The position numbers and the translations under genes were made by a program. Under the pieces are notes generated by a model. The model ran no database searches. It was not told the origin of the DNA and saw nothing but the letters and a program-made list of their open reading frames with translations. A stretch of DNA of 64,000 bases from Adineta vaga (Eukaryota > Rotifera), in assembly GCA_021613535.1 (NCBI GenBank), contig CP075495.1:12896001-12960000 (forward strand), given 5' to 3'. This document shows positions 31,110-44,172 of this stretch, piece after piece (the first letter of the stretch is position 1; every line of letters begins with the position of its first letter).

Positions 31110-31635
31110 TTAAGAGCGACGTGATGGATGAAACGATTGATTATGATGAGGTCTTGGACAACGTGATGAATCTATATGAATTTTTAAAAAAATACATGTA
31201 AAAAAATATGTGTGATTAGATAGTTACTGCGATTATTGAAGCTTCGGTCGACGAACCAACGCATTTCACCTGGATCAACACGTCCGTCATGATTTAAATC
31301 AGCACGTTGAAAATCCGAGAAATCAGCCAATTCTCTTTGATTTAAAACTCCATCATGATTTTGATCAGCTATTATGAAAGCTTGAGCTGTATTTCTTGGA
31401 TGAATATTGAGATTTGGTGCTACAGAAATATTAGCCATAGCTATTCGATAAAATAACAAGATCTCTTACCAGCTGTATGTGCAAATTCAGCTAAACCAAC
31501 ACGTCCATCATGATTACGATCAGCATTTTGAAAATCAAAAAAATTTCGAAATTCATTTCGATTCAAAACTCCATCACCATTTCGATCCGCTTGACCATAA
31601 GCTGATGCATTTGAATTAAATCGATTGTATGCCAT
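31110..31635 (-). CDS. Small four-EF-hand calcium-binding protein
   Basis: Three exons: 31470-31635, 31228-31440 and 31110-31171, joined in phase 1 and ending in TAA at 31110; 146 aa. It has four canonical 12-residue calcium loops: DRNGDGVLNRNE, DRNHDGRVGLAE, DQNHDGVLNQRE and DLNHDGRVDPGE. All have Asp at positions 1 and 5, Gly at 6 and Glu at 12, so all four should bind calcium. The spacing inside each pair is short (loop, DFQNADRNHDG, loop), unlike calmodulin. The protein looks like a tandem duplication of a two-loop unit. There is no signal peptide. The tail is basic and His/Arg/Ser-rich. Function unknown beyond calcium binding; not calmodulin or troponin C. Confidence 0.85.
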
Positions 31636-32774
31636 TGATGTTTAGATATATTCTACAGATTACTAATTTGCTGTTCGAATGCAAATATTTCTATAGATGT
31701 TTCGTCAAAAATGCATATATATATATATAGCTGAAATAACGTTACTAAATACAAGTAAGTTTAATCATATGATTTGAACTAAACAATGGATTGTATGGTG
31801 ATATACCATTACTCATTCTATGATTTATCTTAGTTTGTATTTTAATAATTATGTATCATTGATGCGCTTGACAGCATATAAAAGACGTCATTGATGTATG
31901 TATAAACGAGAAACCTAATCAGCGCCAATATAGGTTTTGCCCTTCTAGTTTATTTCCTTCATTTGACATAATTATATGCTTTGCAATATCAAGCACTATT
32001 ATAAACTTAATTTTCAGCAATATTAGCATCGATGCATAAATCACCTGTATGCATGAATAATAATGGTATCATTATCATTACTCATATTATATATATATAT
32101 ATATATTGTATTCTAAACATCAGAGAGCTTCTTATTTTAGTAAAATCAATTGTACACATAAGTCTTTTGTTTTTCTGTAGATTTTTCAATAGTCGATGTA
32201 TTAATTTTCGTATTATTTTGATTTAAATTATCTTTTTACTTTGAAAAACCTGATTTTAAATCGCACACGATTCGTTATTTTATTAAAGCTATTAATGCGT
32301 TGTCTTTTTTTGTTCTCTAATATATTCCTTCACAAGTGAAGATAAGAGACAAAATAGTAAAAAAAAAAAGTAATGTTGTTTTTTCTTCTTGAATGCTCTA
32401 GATATTGATCTTTTAAAAGAAAAAAAAATAGCTCGACGCTTCTTGTTTGTTTACTTGCAATACAGATGGTAATAGGGAAAAAATGAAATGAAATAAGAGA
32501 AGAAGAAAGAAAGAAAAAAAGAAAAAAGAAATTCAATAACAGCAAAAAGAAGAGATAAATGAAGAAACGATCGATGGATTCTTTCGCACGCATATTTCAT
32601 TTTTCGTCACCGAAATCGTCTTACCTACATTCACATGTCGAAAAAAAAGAAAAAAGAGAAGAAGACAGAAAAATAAAGAAACAAAATGACAGAGACAAGA
32701 CAAGAAAAATAATAATAACATCTTGTTTTTGAGTGTCTTTTTCGAAAGAGCTGCGCAATTTTTTTTTTCTTTCT
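31636..32774. other. Spacer between EF-hand gene and Ran
   Basis: AT-rich with (TA)n at about 31708-31723 and 32089-32106. The first may include a TATA element for the EF-hand gene. No other gene is supported. Confidence 0.45.
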
Positions 32775-33604
32775 TTACAAATCATCATCATCATCGGGTA
32801 ATGCGGCATTTTGGGCATCGGCGATTTCCCGTTCATATTCCTTGATTTTTTCACTATCCATTTGAACTTCAGCTGGCTACAAAAGAACAAACAAATTCAA
32901 TATTACGAATTTGAAAATCTTTTAAATAAAACATACCATAAGAGCTGGCATGGCAGTAAATTCAAGATTGGCATCACCTGCTAATTTACGTGCTAACCAG
33001 AGAAATGGTTTTTCAAAGTTATAATTTGATCGAGCACTAATATCGTAGTATTGCATATTGTTTTTACGATGAAATGTTATAGCTTTAGCTTTAACTTTGC
33101 GATCTTTAACATCGACTTTATTACCACAGAGCACAATGGGAATGTTTTCACATACACGAATTAAATCCTTATGCCAATTGGGTACATTTTTGTATGTGAT
33201 ACGTGAGGTGACGTCGAACATAATAATCGCACATTGACCACCAATATAGTAACCATCTCGGAGACCTAAACGAGAAGTAATATCAATGAAAAAATAAGCA
33301 TTTCAGAAGAAAAATTGTATAGTTTTTTACCGCCAAATTTTTCTTGGCCAGCTGTATCCCAAACGTTGTAAACAATTAAACCCCGATTTGTTTGAAATTG
33401 AAGTGGATGAACTTCGACACCAACGGTAGCATTATATTTTTTTTCAAATTCACCGGTTAAATGTCGTTTGACGAATGTTGTTTTTCCTATTATCAGAAGA
33501 AAGACATTGATTTAATAAGATGTTGTTTTCTACTACAGATATTACATACCGACACCACCATCACCAACTAAGACAAGTTTGAATTCGGGTGCTTGTTGAG
33601 CCAT
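32775..33604 (-). CDS. RAN: Ran GTPase (nuclear transport)
   Basis: Ran drives nucleocytoplasmic transport and spindle assembly through its GTP/GDP cycle. Four exons, about 212 aa, usual length. Start [21 protein letters not shown] (ATG at 33604) contains the P-loop GDGGVGKT. Switch I is [13 protein letters not shown], switch [20 protein letters not shown], then the base-recognition motifs CGNKVD and ISARSNYN. The C-terminal acidic tail ALPDDDDDL, which locks Ran in its GDP state, is intact (TAA at 32775). No missing residues are seen. Confidence 0.97.
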
Positions 33605-34271
33605 AGTTTTATTTCAATGAATTATTGAATCGAGTAAATGAAGAGAAGTTTTATGTGAGTGGCTTGTGGTGATCTAAAAGGACGATGAAAAAATGTTGCA
33701 ACATTACGCAGAGAGAATGTAAAAAACGATGTAAGTATGTTTTTGCGCAATACTATGACTAACTGTTGATAAAGAAACTGTCAGAAGAATCACAATGATT
33801 CGTCTGTCATTTGCACAGCATCCGTACAGGTCTGTGGGAGATCATCATTCAGTCTCTTTTGTAAAAGAAAAATAAATTCGAATTTTCTCTTTCTCGATTT
33901 TGTAGATAAATGAATATGCACTTGTAGAAAGAAACGACAACAAACAAAGTACAAAGACAATCCATATTTTCCCTTTGAAACAGTGAATCATAAGTTTCCT
34001 TTCTTCTTTCCTTCTTTCTGCGTTCTACTACCTCAGTCGCGGTGTAATTGTGGCAGCAACAAAATAAAAACAAAAGAGGTCGCTAGTTTGACGTCAAACA
34101 TCTTTGGCCAGCAAAGTTTAATAAAAAACAAAGAAAAACCGTAGTAGTAGGAGAGAGAGCAAAGTGAATAAGCGCATATACAACGCCAAAAAAGAAGAAA
34201 AAGTCTGCTGATAATTTACAAAGTTTGAGTTCGTTGATACAAAAGAAACAAGGCAAAACAAGAAAAAGAAG

Positions 34272-34290
34272 CACACACACACACACACAC
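34272..34290. repeat. (CA)n microsatellite
   Basis: About nine to ten CA units. Confidence 0.85.
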
Positions 34291-34596
34291 TGACACGCGA
34301 ACAAGAGTGTTTCCAAGCTAACATACGAAAAACAAAAATATATGAAGTCTGTTTTATTTTAAGTATCTATATGTCTTCCGTTCTTTTTCTCTCTCTCATT
34401 TGCGTGTAATTTATGTGAACACACAAGAGGCAATTGAGTAAGATTTAATCCTCTAAAACTAAAACAAAAGAAAAGCCAGTCGATATGAATAAATTCTATT
34501 TACAATAAAAATTAAAGACAAAGAAAAACAAACGAAGTGTTTATCAGCTGCGCAAAGATATACATATATATTTTTTATGTTCACTGGTAAAAAAAT

Positions 34597-34614
34597 GAGA
34601 GAGAGAGAGAGAGA
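34597..34614. repeat. (GA)n microsatellite
   Basis: About nine GA units. Confidence 0.85.
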
Positions 34615-34687
34615 AAGGACAGGACAGAGTTTGAAAAGAAAACAATTCACACGGGTACTTTGTGTTTGAAAAGAAAAATATAGATAT

Positions 34688-37600
34688 TTAAATAATTACA
34701 CAACACACTCGATGTTTGTCCGAAGTCGATTGGTGATGTTTTTGTACATTTTCAGTGTTCGTTGAACCTTCAACGGTTGACTTTTGTTGTTGTTGATGTT
34801 TGAGAAGAGAATATTTTAATGTAGATAATACTGAATTTTGTGATGGTGTTGGAGATGATATTGAATTAACATGACCATTCGGTTGATTTATAATATCTGT
34901 TGTTGGAACAATAACGTTTGTTTTACTTAAACCATTACTTGATTTTTTGCTAAGATTTGGTTTTGGATTTAAATTAGGTGAAGATATTGGCGGGAGACAT
35001 ATTTCTTCTTCAACAATAATCGGAGTTTGAATCAATTCAATATGTGATGGTGTTTGCTGTGAACGTTGATGTTCAATGATAGTTTTAATTGCATCAGCGG
35101 TATCATGATGTGGCGTTTGTTGTAATAAACGTACGACAGGTGGTGCATCCGTTTTGGTAAATACGGTTGATTCACGTGGTGTTGAGTAACGTATGGATGT
35201 TCGAGACGCTATAGACATTTGTGATGGATTAGCAAGACGATGCTCAGTTGATAAACTACGTGTACGATCATTCATTAATGTTAAACTAGTTGTCGCTGAC
35301 ATTTCATTATTGATTTCATCAGTTGTACTATTCAATGTTAGACGATTATTTGATGCTATAGAACTGGCACGAGAAAAACTTCGCCGTTTCGGATTGTCAC
35401 TATTTGTATTTGTATTTGAAATTATCTGTTGTAGTTGTTGGTGATGGTTTTGTTGCTGCTGAAAATTATTTCCATCGCCTAAATGAAAGAAATGTTTGTA
35501 TGATATGAAAAGAATTCAAAATCATATCTATACCATTGAGTGTTTCACCGAATTCTTGGAATGAACACGGCCGCGTGGGTGAACGTGTTGGTTGTTTACG
35601 ACTTGATGAACGATTCATATCAAAATTACTTCCATTATCTTCACTATCCGAACTCGAACGACTACGAGAAAAATTTCGACGTTTTTTCTCCACAGCAGAT
35701 CTCAAATCTTTCGAACGTAATATTCCACTCGTGATTGTTGAACTATCAATGATCGATGAACCACCATTGGTAATCAATACGGTTGTATTTGGTGTCGAAG
35801 GATTATCATCATCGTCACCATCACCGTCTCCACCATTTTCATTATCACCCTCTTCGTCTACAAGTGAGAAATAAAAAATAGAGTAAATAAATAGATGCTA
35901 ACTATTTACCACTTTCGACTATTTTATTGAGTTTCGGTAGATTTCCTGATTGTTGAATTGCTGCAGCAGTTTTACTTTAAAAAATAGATACAGATCAAGA
36001 TTTATTCGATTATTAACTATATGAAAACTTACTCAGCAGGTGGTGAATCCGAATTTTCATCTTCTTCAAGAATAATCTTCATTGCTTGTGTCGGTACAGT
36101 CGGTGTTGTTGCAGTAGTTGAACGTTGTTGCACGGGCGGACGTTCTTCTTCATCTTCAACTAAGGCTAAGAGAAAAAAAGTTCATTGAATTTTTTTATAG
36201 GTACAAAGGAAAACTAAAAGATCAATATCATCTAGATATTTTATCTAGTAAACATAAGATAGGATTATGTTACAATCGTATTTAGGAAGAAAAAAATTAT
36301 TATCTTGATATTCTATCCAGAATTCTATGCCTCAATTACAAACAAGAATGTATTTATTATCATCAAAAGAAAGAGTTGATCAACGATTGAAAAATTTTGT
36401 AAGTCTTGATTTATGTGTTGTTTTAGAAAATCATTATTTGTGATAATCAAACATGCGCAAACTACTTATCAATAGTACCGTACCACGATCAAAACATAAT
36501 TGAAAATGAACTATAGTAGAGTATAATTTGTTAAGAATAAATCAATCCATTTCTTTGAAAACTGTTTATTTAAGATGTTTTTACCTGGTAAAGGTTGTTC
36601 TGTTGAATAATCAACTGATTGTCGTGGAGTTGTGATTATAGGTGGTACATTTTCTTTTCCGGGACTAAATAGAAGAACAAAAACCATCGTTACATTGATA
36701 TTCATTTGAATTTGTTTTTGTTTTTTTTATCAATATTATAAGTAAAGCAAACAGTCAACCGTTCCCTTTTGCCAATACAAGCAATACATAGCATGAAAAT
36801 ATTTCTTACAAATTGCAATTCTCAACACTATTACAATCCATATTATCATCAACAAATGAACTTGTTCTTGTTGTTGATGAGGAAACATCGCCAGATAAAA
36901 AACTAAAATATGTCTAACTTGTTCTAGTCATTGTTCGATTTTCGAAATGTATTCAATGAATTCGATTTCGAATTGGAACGAAACGTACTTTGATGATGAT
37001 GATGACATAAAAACACCAATTTGCTCAGTGAATGGTTCACTTGCTGGTTGTAAACGTCGTTGTCTTTTCACACTTCGTTGTTCATTATTGTCATTTGTTT
37101 CACATAAACGATCATTGAGAATTTTCTCCGCAAGAAGATAATAAGTAGCTGTTATGTGATTATATTGATCCTCATTCAATGCTCTTTGAAAATGACAAAA
37201 AAAAGACATTCGAAACAGAAGATAAAAGATAATCAATTTTACTGTAAAATAGCATCTCGTTCGGCAATATTTCCATCAATCATCTGTTTTAGTATTGATT
37301 CATGATCGGTTTGTGATATCGTTCTGTGTGAAATTAATGGTAATGAATCAACATAATGTTGATCATCAACATCATCATTATCATCATCACATTGTCGATA
37401 CCAAATATCAGACATAACGTCATCTAATGTCGCGCGTTTTTCTGGTTCGCGTACAATCATTCGATGAATTAAACTATAGAAAAAATAAAAATATAATTAA
37501 GATTGCAAAAACTTTAGTGAATTTTTCATACTTTTGACATTCAGAAGAAATATTTGGTGGAAGTTTATAACAACAATCTAGAATCATCATCACTGTTTCG

Positions 37601-38826
37601 GAATCATTGGCTTCTTGGAATGGTGCTCGGCCTGTCACGAGCATAAACAATATGACACCCAAACTCCAAATATCTGTAAAACAAAAGAAAGATTTACAAT
37701 TTTTCAAATGTAAGAAAAAACTCTTTGCTTTCATACCAATGGCTGTTGCATCATATGGATCGCCCAGTAAGATTTCTGGCGCAGAATAGGCAAGTGATCC
37801 ACAACTAGTAAGTAGTTTTTTACCAGGGGAAAATTGATTGGAAAAACCTATTAAAACATGTTTGGTTAATGATTTATATCCTCAAAAATAACAGTATTTC
37901 TTACCAAAATCAGTTAGTTTAACCACACCTTGTTTTTCAAAAAAGACCAGATTTTCAGGCTACAAAAAAGAAGTATCTTAGATTATTTATCATTCACTTC
38001 CACACACATACTGATTAGTTAATACAGTTAGTTGATTAAGAAACTCAATTTTACTGCTCAATATTTTTTCTTGAACAATAGATCATAACGTTATATGGAA
38101 TAGACTTTTTTTTTCATCTATCGCAAGTTAATTCAGCGGATAACAAATTTCATCTGCTAAGTTTAACATCTCATCATTAGCAATCTAATCTCAAGTTCCG
38201 TCTGAAATATAATAGAAGTTATTTGTGTCATGAAGCATATGAAATGTGTGGGTTATTTGATTACTAACTAGTCATGAATAGGGCTAATTAGAACACGAAC
38301 AATTAAGTAAACTATGTTATACATAAAGCATTCATTTTGTATGTCTTACTTTAAGATCCCGATGACAAACATGCGTCTCATGACAATATTTTAATGCTCG
38401 ACATATTTGTCGAAAATATCTTCGAGCAATTGATTCACTAAGACCATTAGTATGTTTCATAATATAATCATACATATCTCCACCATCACCAAATTCCAAA
38501 ATTAAATAGAGTTTATTTGGTGTATCGATAACTTCATATAAACGAACAACATTGGGATGTTGAACTAATTTCATACACATAACTTCTTGAAATAAATGAG
38601 CTTTTGATACATCATCAAGTTTAGTTTTATCAATGACTTTAACGGCAACTTCTTTTTGAGTAAAGACATGTCGAGCAAGTTTAACAACAGCAAAATGTCC
38701 AGTACCAATAGTTGCTCCTATACGAAAAGATTTAGAAGAGAACTAATTCAAAAGAATTAACTTACCTAAAGTATAAAGACCACTGACTAAATTACGCAGA
38801 TCTGAAAGTCGACGTTCGGAGGACAT
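34688..38826 (-). CDS. SNRK: SNF-related serine/threonine kinase SNRK
   Basis: SNRK is an AMPK-related kinase activated by LKB1. ATG at 38826. The kinase domain shows a glycine loop ([11 protein letters not shown]), the VAVKVI lysine, [12 protein letters not shown], catalytic HRDLK joined over a 375-bp intron to PENLVFF, DFGFSN, and the SNRK-specific activation and P+1 segment [21 protein letters not shown]. The activation-loop Thr lies just before CGS. A UBA-like segment follows: [17 protein letters not shown] and the family's [22 protein letters not shown]. The remaining ~500 residues are disordered and Ser/Thr-rich. The protein ends in CCVII, matching the CCxxI end of vertebrate SNRK (see findings). 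TAA at 34688. Confident orthologue. Confidence 0.93.
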
Positions 38827-39857
38827 AGTTAAATAGATAGATAACTACATTTTCTTTTTATCTACTGATTTTGATAGACATTTTTGAGGACTAATAAATG
38901 AGATTCCATCAATTGAGTCTAAAAAACAAACAAATAATACAATGATTGATTAATCAAAAATATATTTGAAGAAAAATATAATTCTGTCAACATCTAATCA
39001 AGATTTATGATAAAGATATTGTCAAAGACCTGCTAAGGTCAAATAGAGAAGAAGAAAAGAAAGTATCTGCATAATTTGAGACAAATTTTCTATGTTTTCT
39101 ATCGTTGTCTTATTGAACAATTCATTTTTTTTCTTTCTGTCTTCTTCTGTTGGAGAATTAACATAGAAAAGTCATATTTTTCTGTTTTTTAAGAATAAAA
39201 AAAGAAAACCTGACGAAAGCTTCTCCATGGATTATTCTCTTTTCATTATTCCAATTAAAAACCAATTCATCTTTCATCAGTCATGAGATTTGGTTCGTCA
39301 CAATAGAATCTTAAATAAGTCTGATATTCTAGCAAAAAGATACATCTTGTTTTTTTTCTCCTATCTTGTCTCATATCACAACCTGTATGTCTGCATATGT
39401 ATACAGAGACAACCATCAATAGACGACTATTAGATGTATACATAGAGAGAAAAAAAGACAAGCACTATCAATTGGCCTTGTTTCATTCTTTCTATATTTT
39501 ACATATCTGCACGCATAGGCATAGACTTTTAACTGTGTGACGGAGGTCATTGACTTTATCTAGAAAATATAGAGACATGGCATTGATGGTATGTCTCTAG
39601 AGAAGAACAAAATATCTTCATTTTCTATTTCTTCTATATAAATGTTCGATGTATTAATAAATAAGATGAAATCAATTGATTTAAATGAATCGACATATAA
39701 GCAGCTCAGAGGCCATGACAATCGTCATCAAACTCAGGTTAATATTAAAGGAAACCATGTCGTTACTTCATCATTGCTGCTTAATCTGTAGGCGAAGAAA
39801 GAAAGAAAGAAAGAAAGAAGTGTATTAATGAGTTTTTCATGAGAATACAAAACATGA
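38827..39857. other. Divergent promoter region, SNRK / copper monooxygenase
   Basis: Head-to-head spacer with a (GAAA)n run at 39795-39819 and TATATAAA at 39635-39642 on the plus strand. No gene seen. Confidence 0.5.
39795..39819. repeat. (GAAA)n microsatellite
   Basis: Six tetranucleotide units just before the monooxygenase gene. Confidence 0.85.
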
Positions 39858-41171
39858 ATGAAAGATTTGTTCGTTAATTCATTTGAATCAATAATGTACA
39901 TACTTAATCATCTCTTTATAATAAATTTTTTCGTGCTATATGTTTTATCTGAAGATATTCTACTTCCTTCATTAATTCTTCATAATCAATCATATTCATT
40001 ATCAACAAGATCACTCTATCTGTGTCATTTACATCAATTAAACAACGATGAAGAGTTATTTCTACAAGGTTATAACATACTTAATCAAGGAAATACAGAT
40101 TATGTTCATCATTTACTTGTTTATGAATGTTCAATAACGGAAAAACTTAGCTATTCCGGATTGTGTGGAATGTATAATGCTCGTTTCATGCCTGAATCTG
40201 TCTATCGTCATTGTCAAACACGAATTATCATAGCATGGGCACAAGGTGGTCTACTAAAATACAATTATCCTACTTCTACAGGATTAAAAATGACTCGCTA
40301 CACTCAACTTTTACTTGAAGTTCATTTTGAATCATCAATCATATTCGATCATCCAATTGGAATTCATCTACGATTCTTTCCTCGAAAAAAACTACCTCAA
40401 TATGAAATAGGAGTTCTAACACTAGGAACATTAGCAAAATCACCGCTCTTTTTACCTCCAACTCTTGATACAATACGTTTTCCAACGTATTGTTTTAATG
40501 ATTGTTTAAAATATTTTCTTCAAAATAATCGAACTATGAATGTATTTTCTATTCTCGTTCATGCACATCGACGTGCAATTCGTATAATTCTTCAAGAGAA
40601 AAATAATCATCGATTAATCGATCGAAATCCATTTGAATTTCATCGACAAGAAACGATTCATTTCAATCGGCCATATCCACAAATTGATTCTACGAATGAA
40701 CTTTCTCTTCTTTGTTATTATTCAACAAAAACTGATATTCTACAAGGTATACAAGGTGGTCATGATTCGAATGGTGAAATGTGTCAAGCATTTCTTTATT
40801 ATTATCCCAAAATCGAATTATTTCCATTATGTCTTTCATTACCTATTTATAAAAATAAACATCTCCTCAATAATAAACAAAATTGGACAATAACACAAAG
40901 TATATCGATGAAATTCGAATTAGAATCAAATTTCAATCATCTTAGTATGTGTGGTGATAATATCTATATCAATAATACTAATCAAACAATATTACGAACG
41001 AAAATATATCAACGAATCTTTCAAGATATTCAACAATATCCTTATCTATATATCCATATGCCTTTTTCTTTCATTACCATACTTCTGTGTCTTAGTTTTA
41101 TTTTTATTCTCTATTGTTATTCGATAGCGAAGAAAAACTTACATTCTTTTGTTAGAGATGACACTTTGTGA
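39858..41171 (+). CDS. Copper type II ascorbate-dependent monooxygenase (MOXD/DBH family), membrane-anchored
   Basis: This family (DBH, PHM, MOXD1) hydroxylates substrates with two copper centres inside the secretory pathway. Seen: a hydrophobic N-terminus (from Met at 39858 or an internal MYILNHLFIINFFVLYV), copper-H ligands in DYVHHLLVYEC and LLLEVHFE, and copper-M ligands in LVHAHRRA plus the Met in GEMCQAFLYYYP. All expected ligands are present. A C-terminal membrane segment (FITILLCLSFIFILYCY) ends the protein. At 437 aa it lacks the N-terminal DOMON domain of DBH and MOXD1. The gene has no intron, unlike most neighbours. Substrate unknown. An older retrocopy that stayed functional is possible. 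Confidence 0.9.
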   Translation: MKDLFVNSFESIMYILNHLFIINFFVLYVLSEDILLPSLILHNQSYSLSTRSLYLCHLHQLNNDEELFLQGYNILNQGNTDYVHHLLVYECSITEKLSYSGLCGMYNARFMPESVYRHCQTRIIIAWAQGGLLKYNYPTSTGLKMTRYTQLLLEVHFESSIIFDHPIGIHLRFFPRKKLPQYEIGVLTLGTLAKSPLFLPPTLDTIRFPTYCFNDCLKYFLQNNRTMNVFSILVHAHRRAIRIILQEKNNHRLIDRNPFEFHRQETIHFNRPYPQIDSTNELSLLCYYSTKTDILQGIQGGHDSNGEMCQAFLYYYPKIELFPLCLSLPIYKNKHLLNNKQNWTITQSISMKFELESNFNHLSMCGDNIYINNTNQTILRTKIYQRIFQDIQQYPYLYIHMPFSFITILLCLSFIFILYCYSIAKKNLHSFVRDDTL

Positions 41172-44100
41172 TAATCTAGAAAATGACAAAAGAAAAGAAA
41201 AGACGCAATTTTTTCTTTTTGTTTATATGAAATCAAACTTACGAAAGAAGAATTTTTTCAATAACACTAATTATAATACAAACATGCACAATTGCTTTTT
41301 AAGCAGTAAATAAACATAAAAAAAGATGTGTAAGTGTGTATGTGTGTGTGTATTTTTTTCTTCTAGAAATAAATAAAATAAAATAGATTAAAAAATCATT
41401 GAAGTTTTTATATATCAGCTCAGACAGCCAAGACGAACAACATTGATGCATTCAGTCTCTATAAGCGAAACCATGTCTTTGTCTTTCATCATCGCTGATA
41501 AATAAACAAAATTCTCTAACGAGTAAACGATATATATACATGCATTTGATCTGTTCGTCTTATTAACATAACATTTCTGAGGAGAAGAAATCGTGAATTG
41601 AAGAAAGAAAAACATTTGGTTTTATATATCATCAATTCAAGGACTCAAAGAAAATCATATATGATTTATCAAATACTAAATTAATTGTTTTCTTGAATAT
41701 ATGATAAATAATGTTAACTTGTCCGAAAAATTAAATTATTTTTAACCAAAATTAATATATTAATACAAAGTTGTAATATTTATTAAAAGTTCATTGAGTA
41801 AATGATTATTTATATATTCCTTGACGATAAAAACCTAAATGAATAAGAGAAAATTTACTTTAAATATTAATTGTTTTATATATCACGTTGAGTAAATCAC
41901 TAAACATTTCTAATCTTCTAAGTAAAAACATCCGACTTTCTCGAATAACTATAAAAACATTCTTCTAGACAAAGTACGTTCTTTTCTCTCTCTCTTCATG
42001 ACGAGAACCATTAAATAGATTGACAACTGTAAACACATCAACAATAACAACGTCTATAGAAAATTGCTACCAGCTGTTTAGATTAATAAATATACTCAGC
42101 AAAACAAAAAACGATAGTAGTTTCGAAAGTATATTTTATAAATATTTAATTCATGTAAATGTTCATGAAAAAATTAGTATGTGTATTATCAAATTCGCAT
42201 CGTGCATGGCAAAGAACAGTTTAGATGAAAGCAAAAAAACAGAATCATTATTTAAACTACTTGCTAATGTCGGAATATAAACTGAATAGAATATTTTCTT
42301 TGTTGAAGAAAAAAAGAACATTGTTTGTTAAGATTTGATTTTCATTATTTACTGTTATCTAGTTTGTAATATGAGTTGTTTAGAATAAAATTAATGTCAG
42401 TTCGAGGCCATTGGTTCATATGACTGATGTGTTGTATCCTCTCTTCTATCAATGATATCTTACACAAAAGAGATTGAAGAAAATGTAATGAACTCTGTTG
42501 ATATAAGTATCAATGTCTGTATGAAAAGCGGAGAGAGAGAAATCTTTCAATGTCGTTTGAAATCAATCGGTTCTTTTTTCTTAATTTAGTAGCTCTATGT
42601 ACTTTTTTTTCATTCATTTTCTTTTTCTTTTTTTTCAAACTATGATTGAGTAAGTAAATGGAAATAGTCACGTAGCAAATACATTCGATTATTTACAATG
42701 CTTTCGAGCAAAAATAGATTTGAAAAGAAATCTTAGAATCAGTTCGTACTATACTTTCAAAGACAAACAAAAGAAGAATTAGATTCGAACGAGAAAAGAA
42801 AGAAACATAAAAATGATTATCAATCATAGAATTGATTCGTTTATTCAATGAGAGAAAATCGGATTCATCGTAGAAAGAAAAGAAACTTCACTAACCAAGT
42901 TTATCTAATGATTTATTGAATTTATCTGTCAAAAACATACGCACCACGTCATAAGCAGATCAAAGGAAACGTGTCATCGGTCATTCTTAACTTTTCTATA
43001 GAATAAGTAAACTAAATGAGGCAGTATTCGATGTTGTTTTGAAAAACTCCAGATCTAAGATTTCTCGTTCTTAGCAGAAAAAGAAAAGAAAAGGAAGAAA
43101 TCATGAAATAGCACGCTGATTTGTTAATTAATATTCTATTTTATTTATGTTTCATAATCTTCAACTCAACTAGATTTAATTGATTGTAAAAATCATTCGT
43201 ATTTTCATTTATGAGATGGGTTTTTTTTTGCGGGTCAAACTAACCTTTGTAGCATCCTGTTCTATAAAGTATTAGAAAGAGTTCTCGATATTTATATTTA
43301 CAGTTGAGGGAAGAAATGTTTTGTTTCTAAAATCTCATGTGTGATCATGAGATAAATACGGAAATAAGATGTTTCCTGTTTTTGTTTTGCCTAGATAGAA
43401 AACATTTAAGAATAAAATGAATTTTTTGTCTTACCTTATTTGACCAAGGTTAATAATCAAATCGAAAGAAAAGAATAGACGAATCACATTCTATGAAATC
43501 GATTTCATTGTAAATAAAGTATATTTAATCGATAAAGACGATGTAATGTTCTTAAAACGAATGATTAATTGAACGACAAATCATCACGATACTTTTATCA
43601 ATATCCGATCAGTAGATATTTCTCCAAATCATTTGCATGTTATTTTAAAATAAAGCCAATTTTACTTGTCGATATTCAGCAGTCTATCAGCTTAAACGAA
43701 ACGACCTATGTCTTTCTCTCATCTTGGTTAGTTAAGAATTCTCCTAACCTCCTTCATTCAATTTAAAACATTTAAAAATCAAAGAAAATATTTTATTTCT
43801 CAATAAAAATTTATTTGAATCTTAAAACATATTTTTTTTCTTCGCACAAATAGATATGCATAGTTCAAAGTGCATTAGTGTGCTATTTCAGTCAACGATG
43901 AACGATTGATTGTCTGATTCTAATACATATTTATTTATTATTTATTCCACTTCCACTTCTTTTCCTTTTTTCAGTAACGATCTTTTTCTTGTGTGTTTTT
44001 ATTTTAAAAATATAATTTGAAATTTGTCTGTCCTATTTAGATTCATTGACGTATAGAGAAAAATTAATCATTTGATATTCGTTGTCGCCTTTTCGACGTG

Positions 44101-44172
44101 GCATTTAATTGTATCTTGACATAGACACACAAAAAAACAATTTTCGTATTTTACGACTTTTTGAAAGAAAAA
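41172..44172. other. 3-kb gene-poor region
   Basis: The longest stretch without a supported gene. AT-rich, with purine-rich tracts and a short TG run near 41333-41350. One protein-like frame at about 42020-42280 (about 86 codons, no ATG at its start) could be an exon or relic but is unsupported. Confidence 0.45.

Larger units (their letters stand above)
33605..34687. other. Spacer between Ran start and SNRK stop
   Basis: Holds the Ran promoter and the SNRK 3' UTR. Contains (CA)n and (GA)n microsatellites. No gene seen. Confidence 0.5.

Noticed and set aside
37239-37460. SNRK exon as a separate small gene
   Set aside because: It is the end of the SNRK kinase domain and its UBA-like segment, spliced in phase with the flanking exons.
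43569-43766. 65-codon frame in the 41-44 kb gap
   Set aside because: Starts at TTG, has no domain and no splice signals that extend it.
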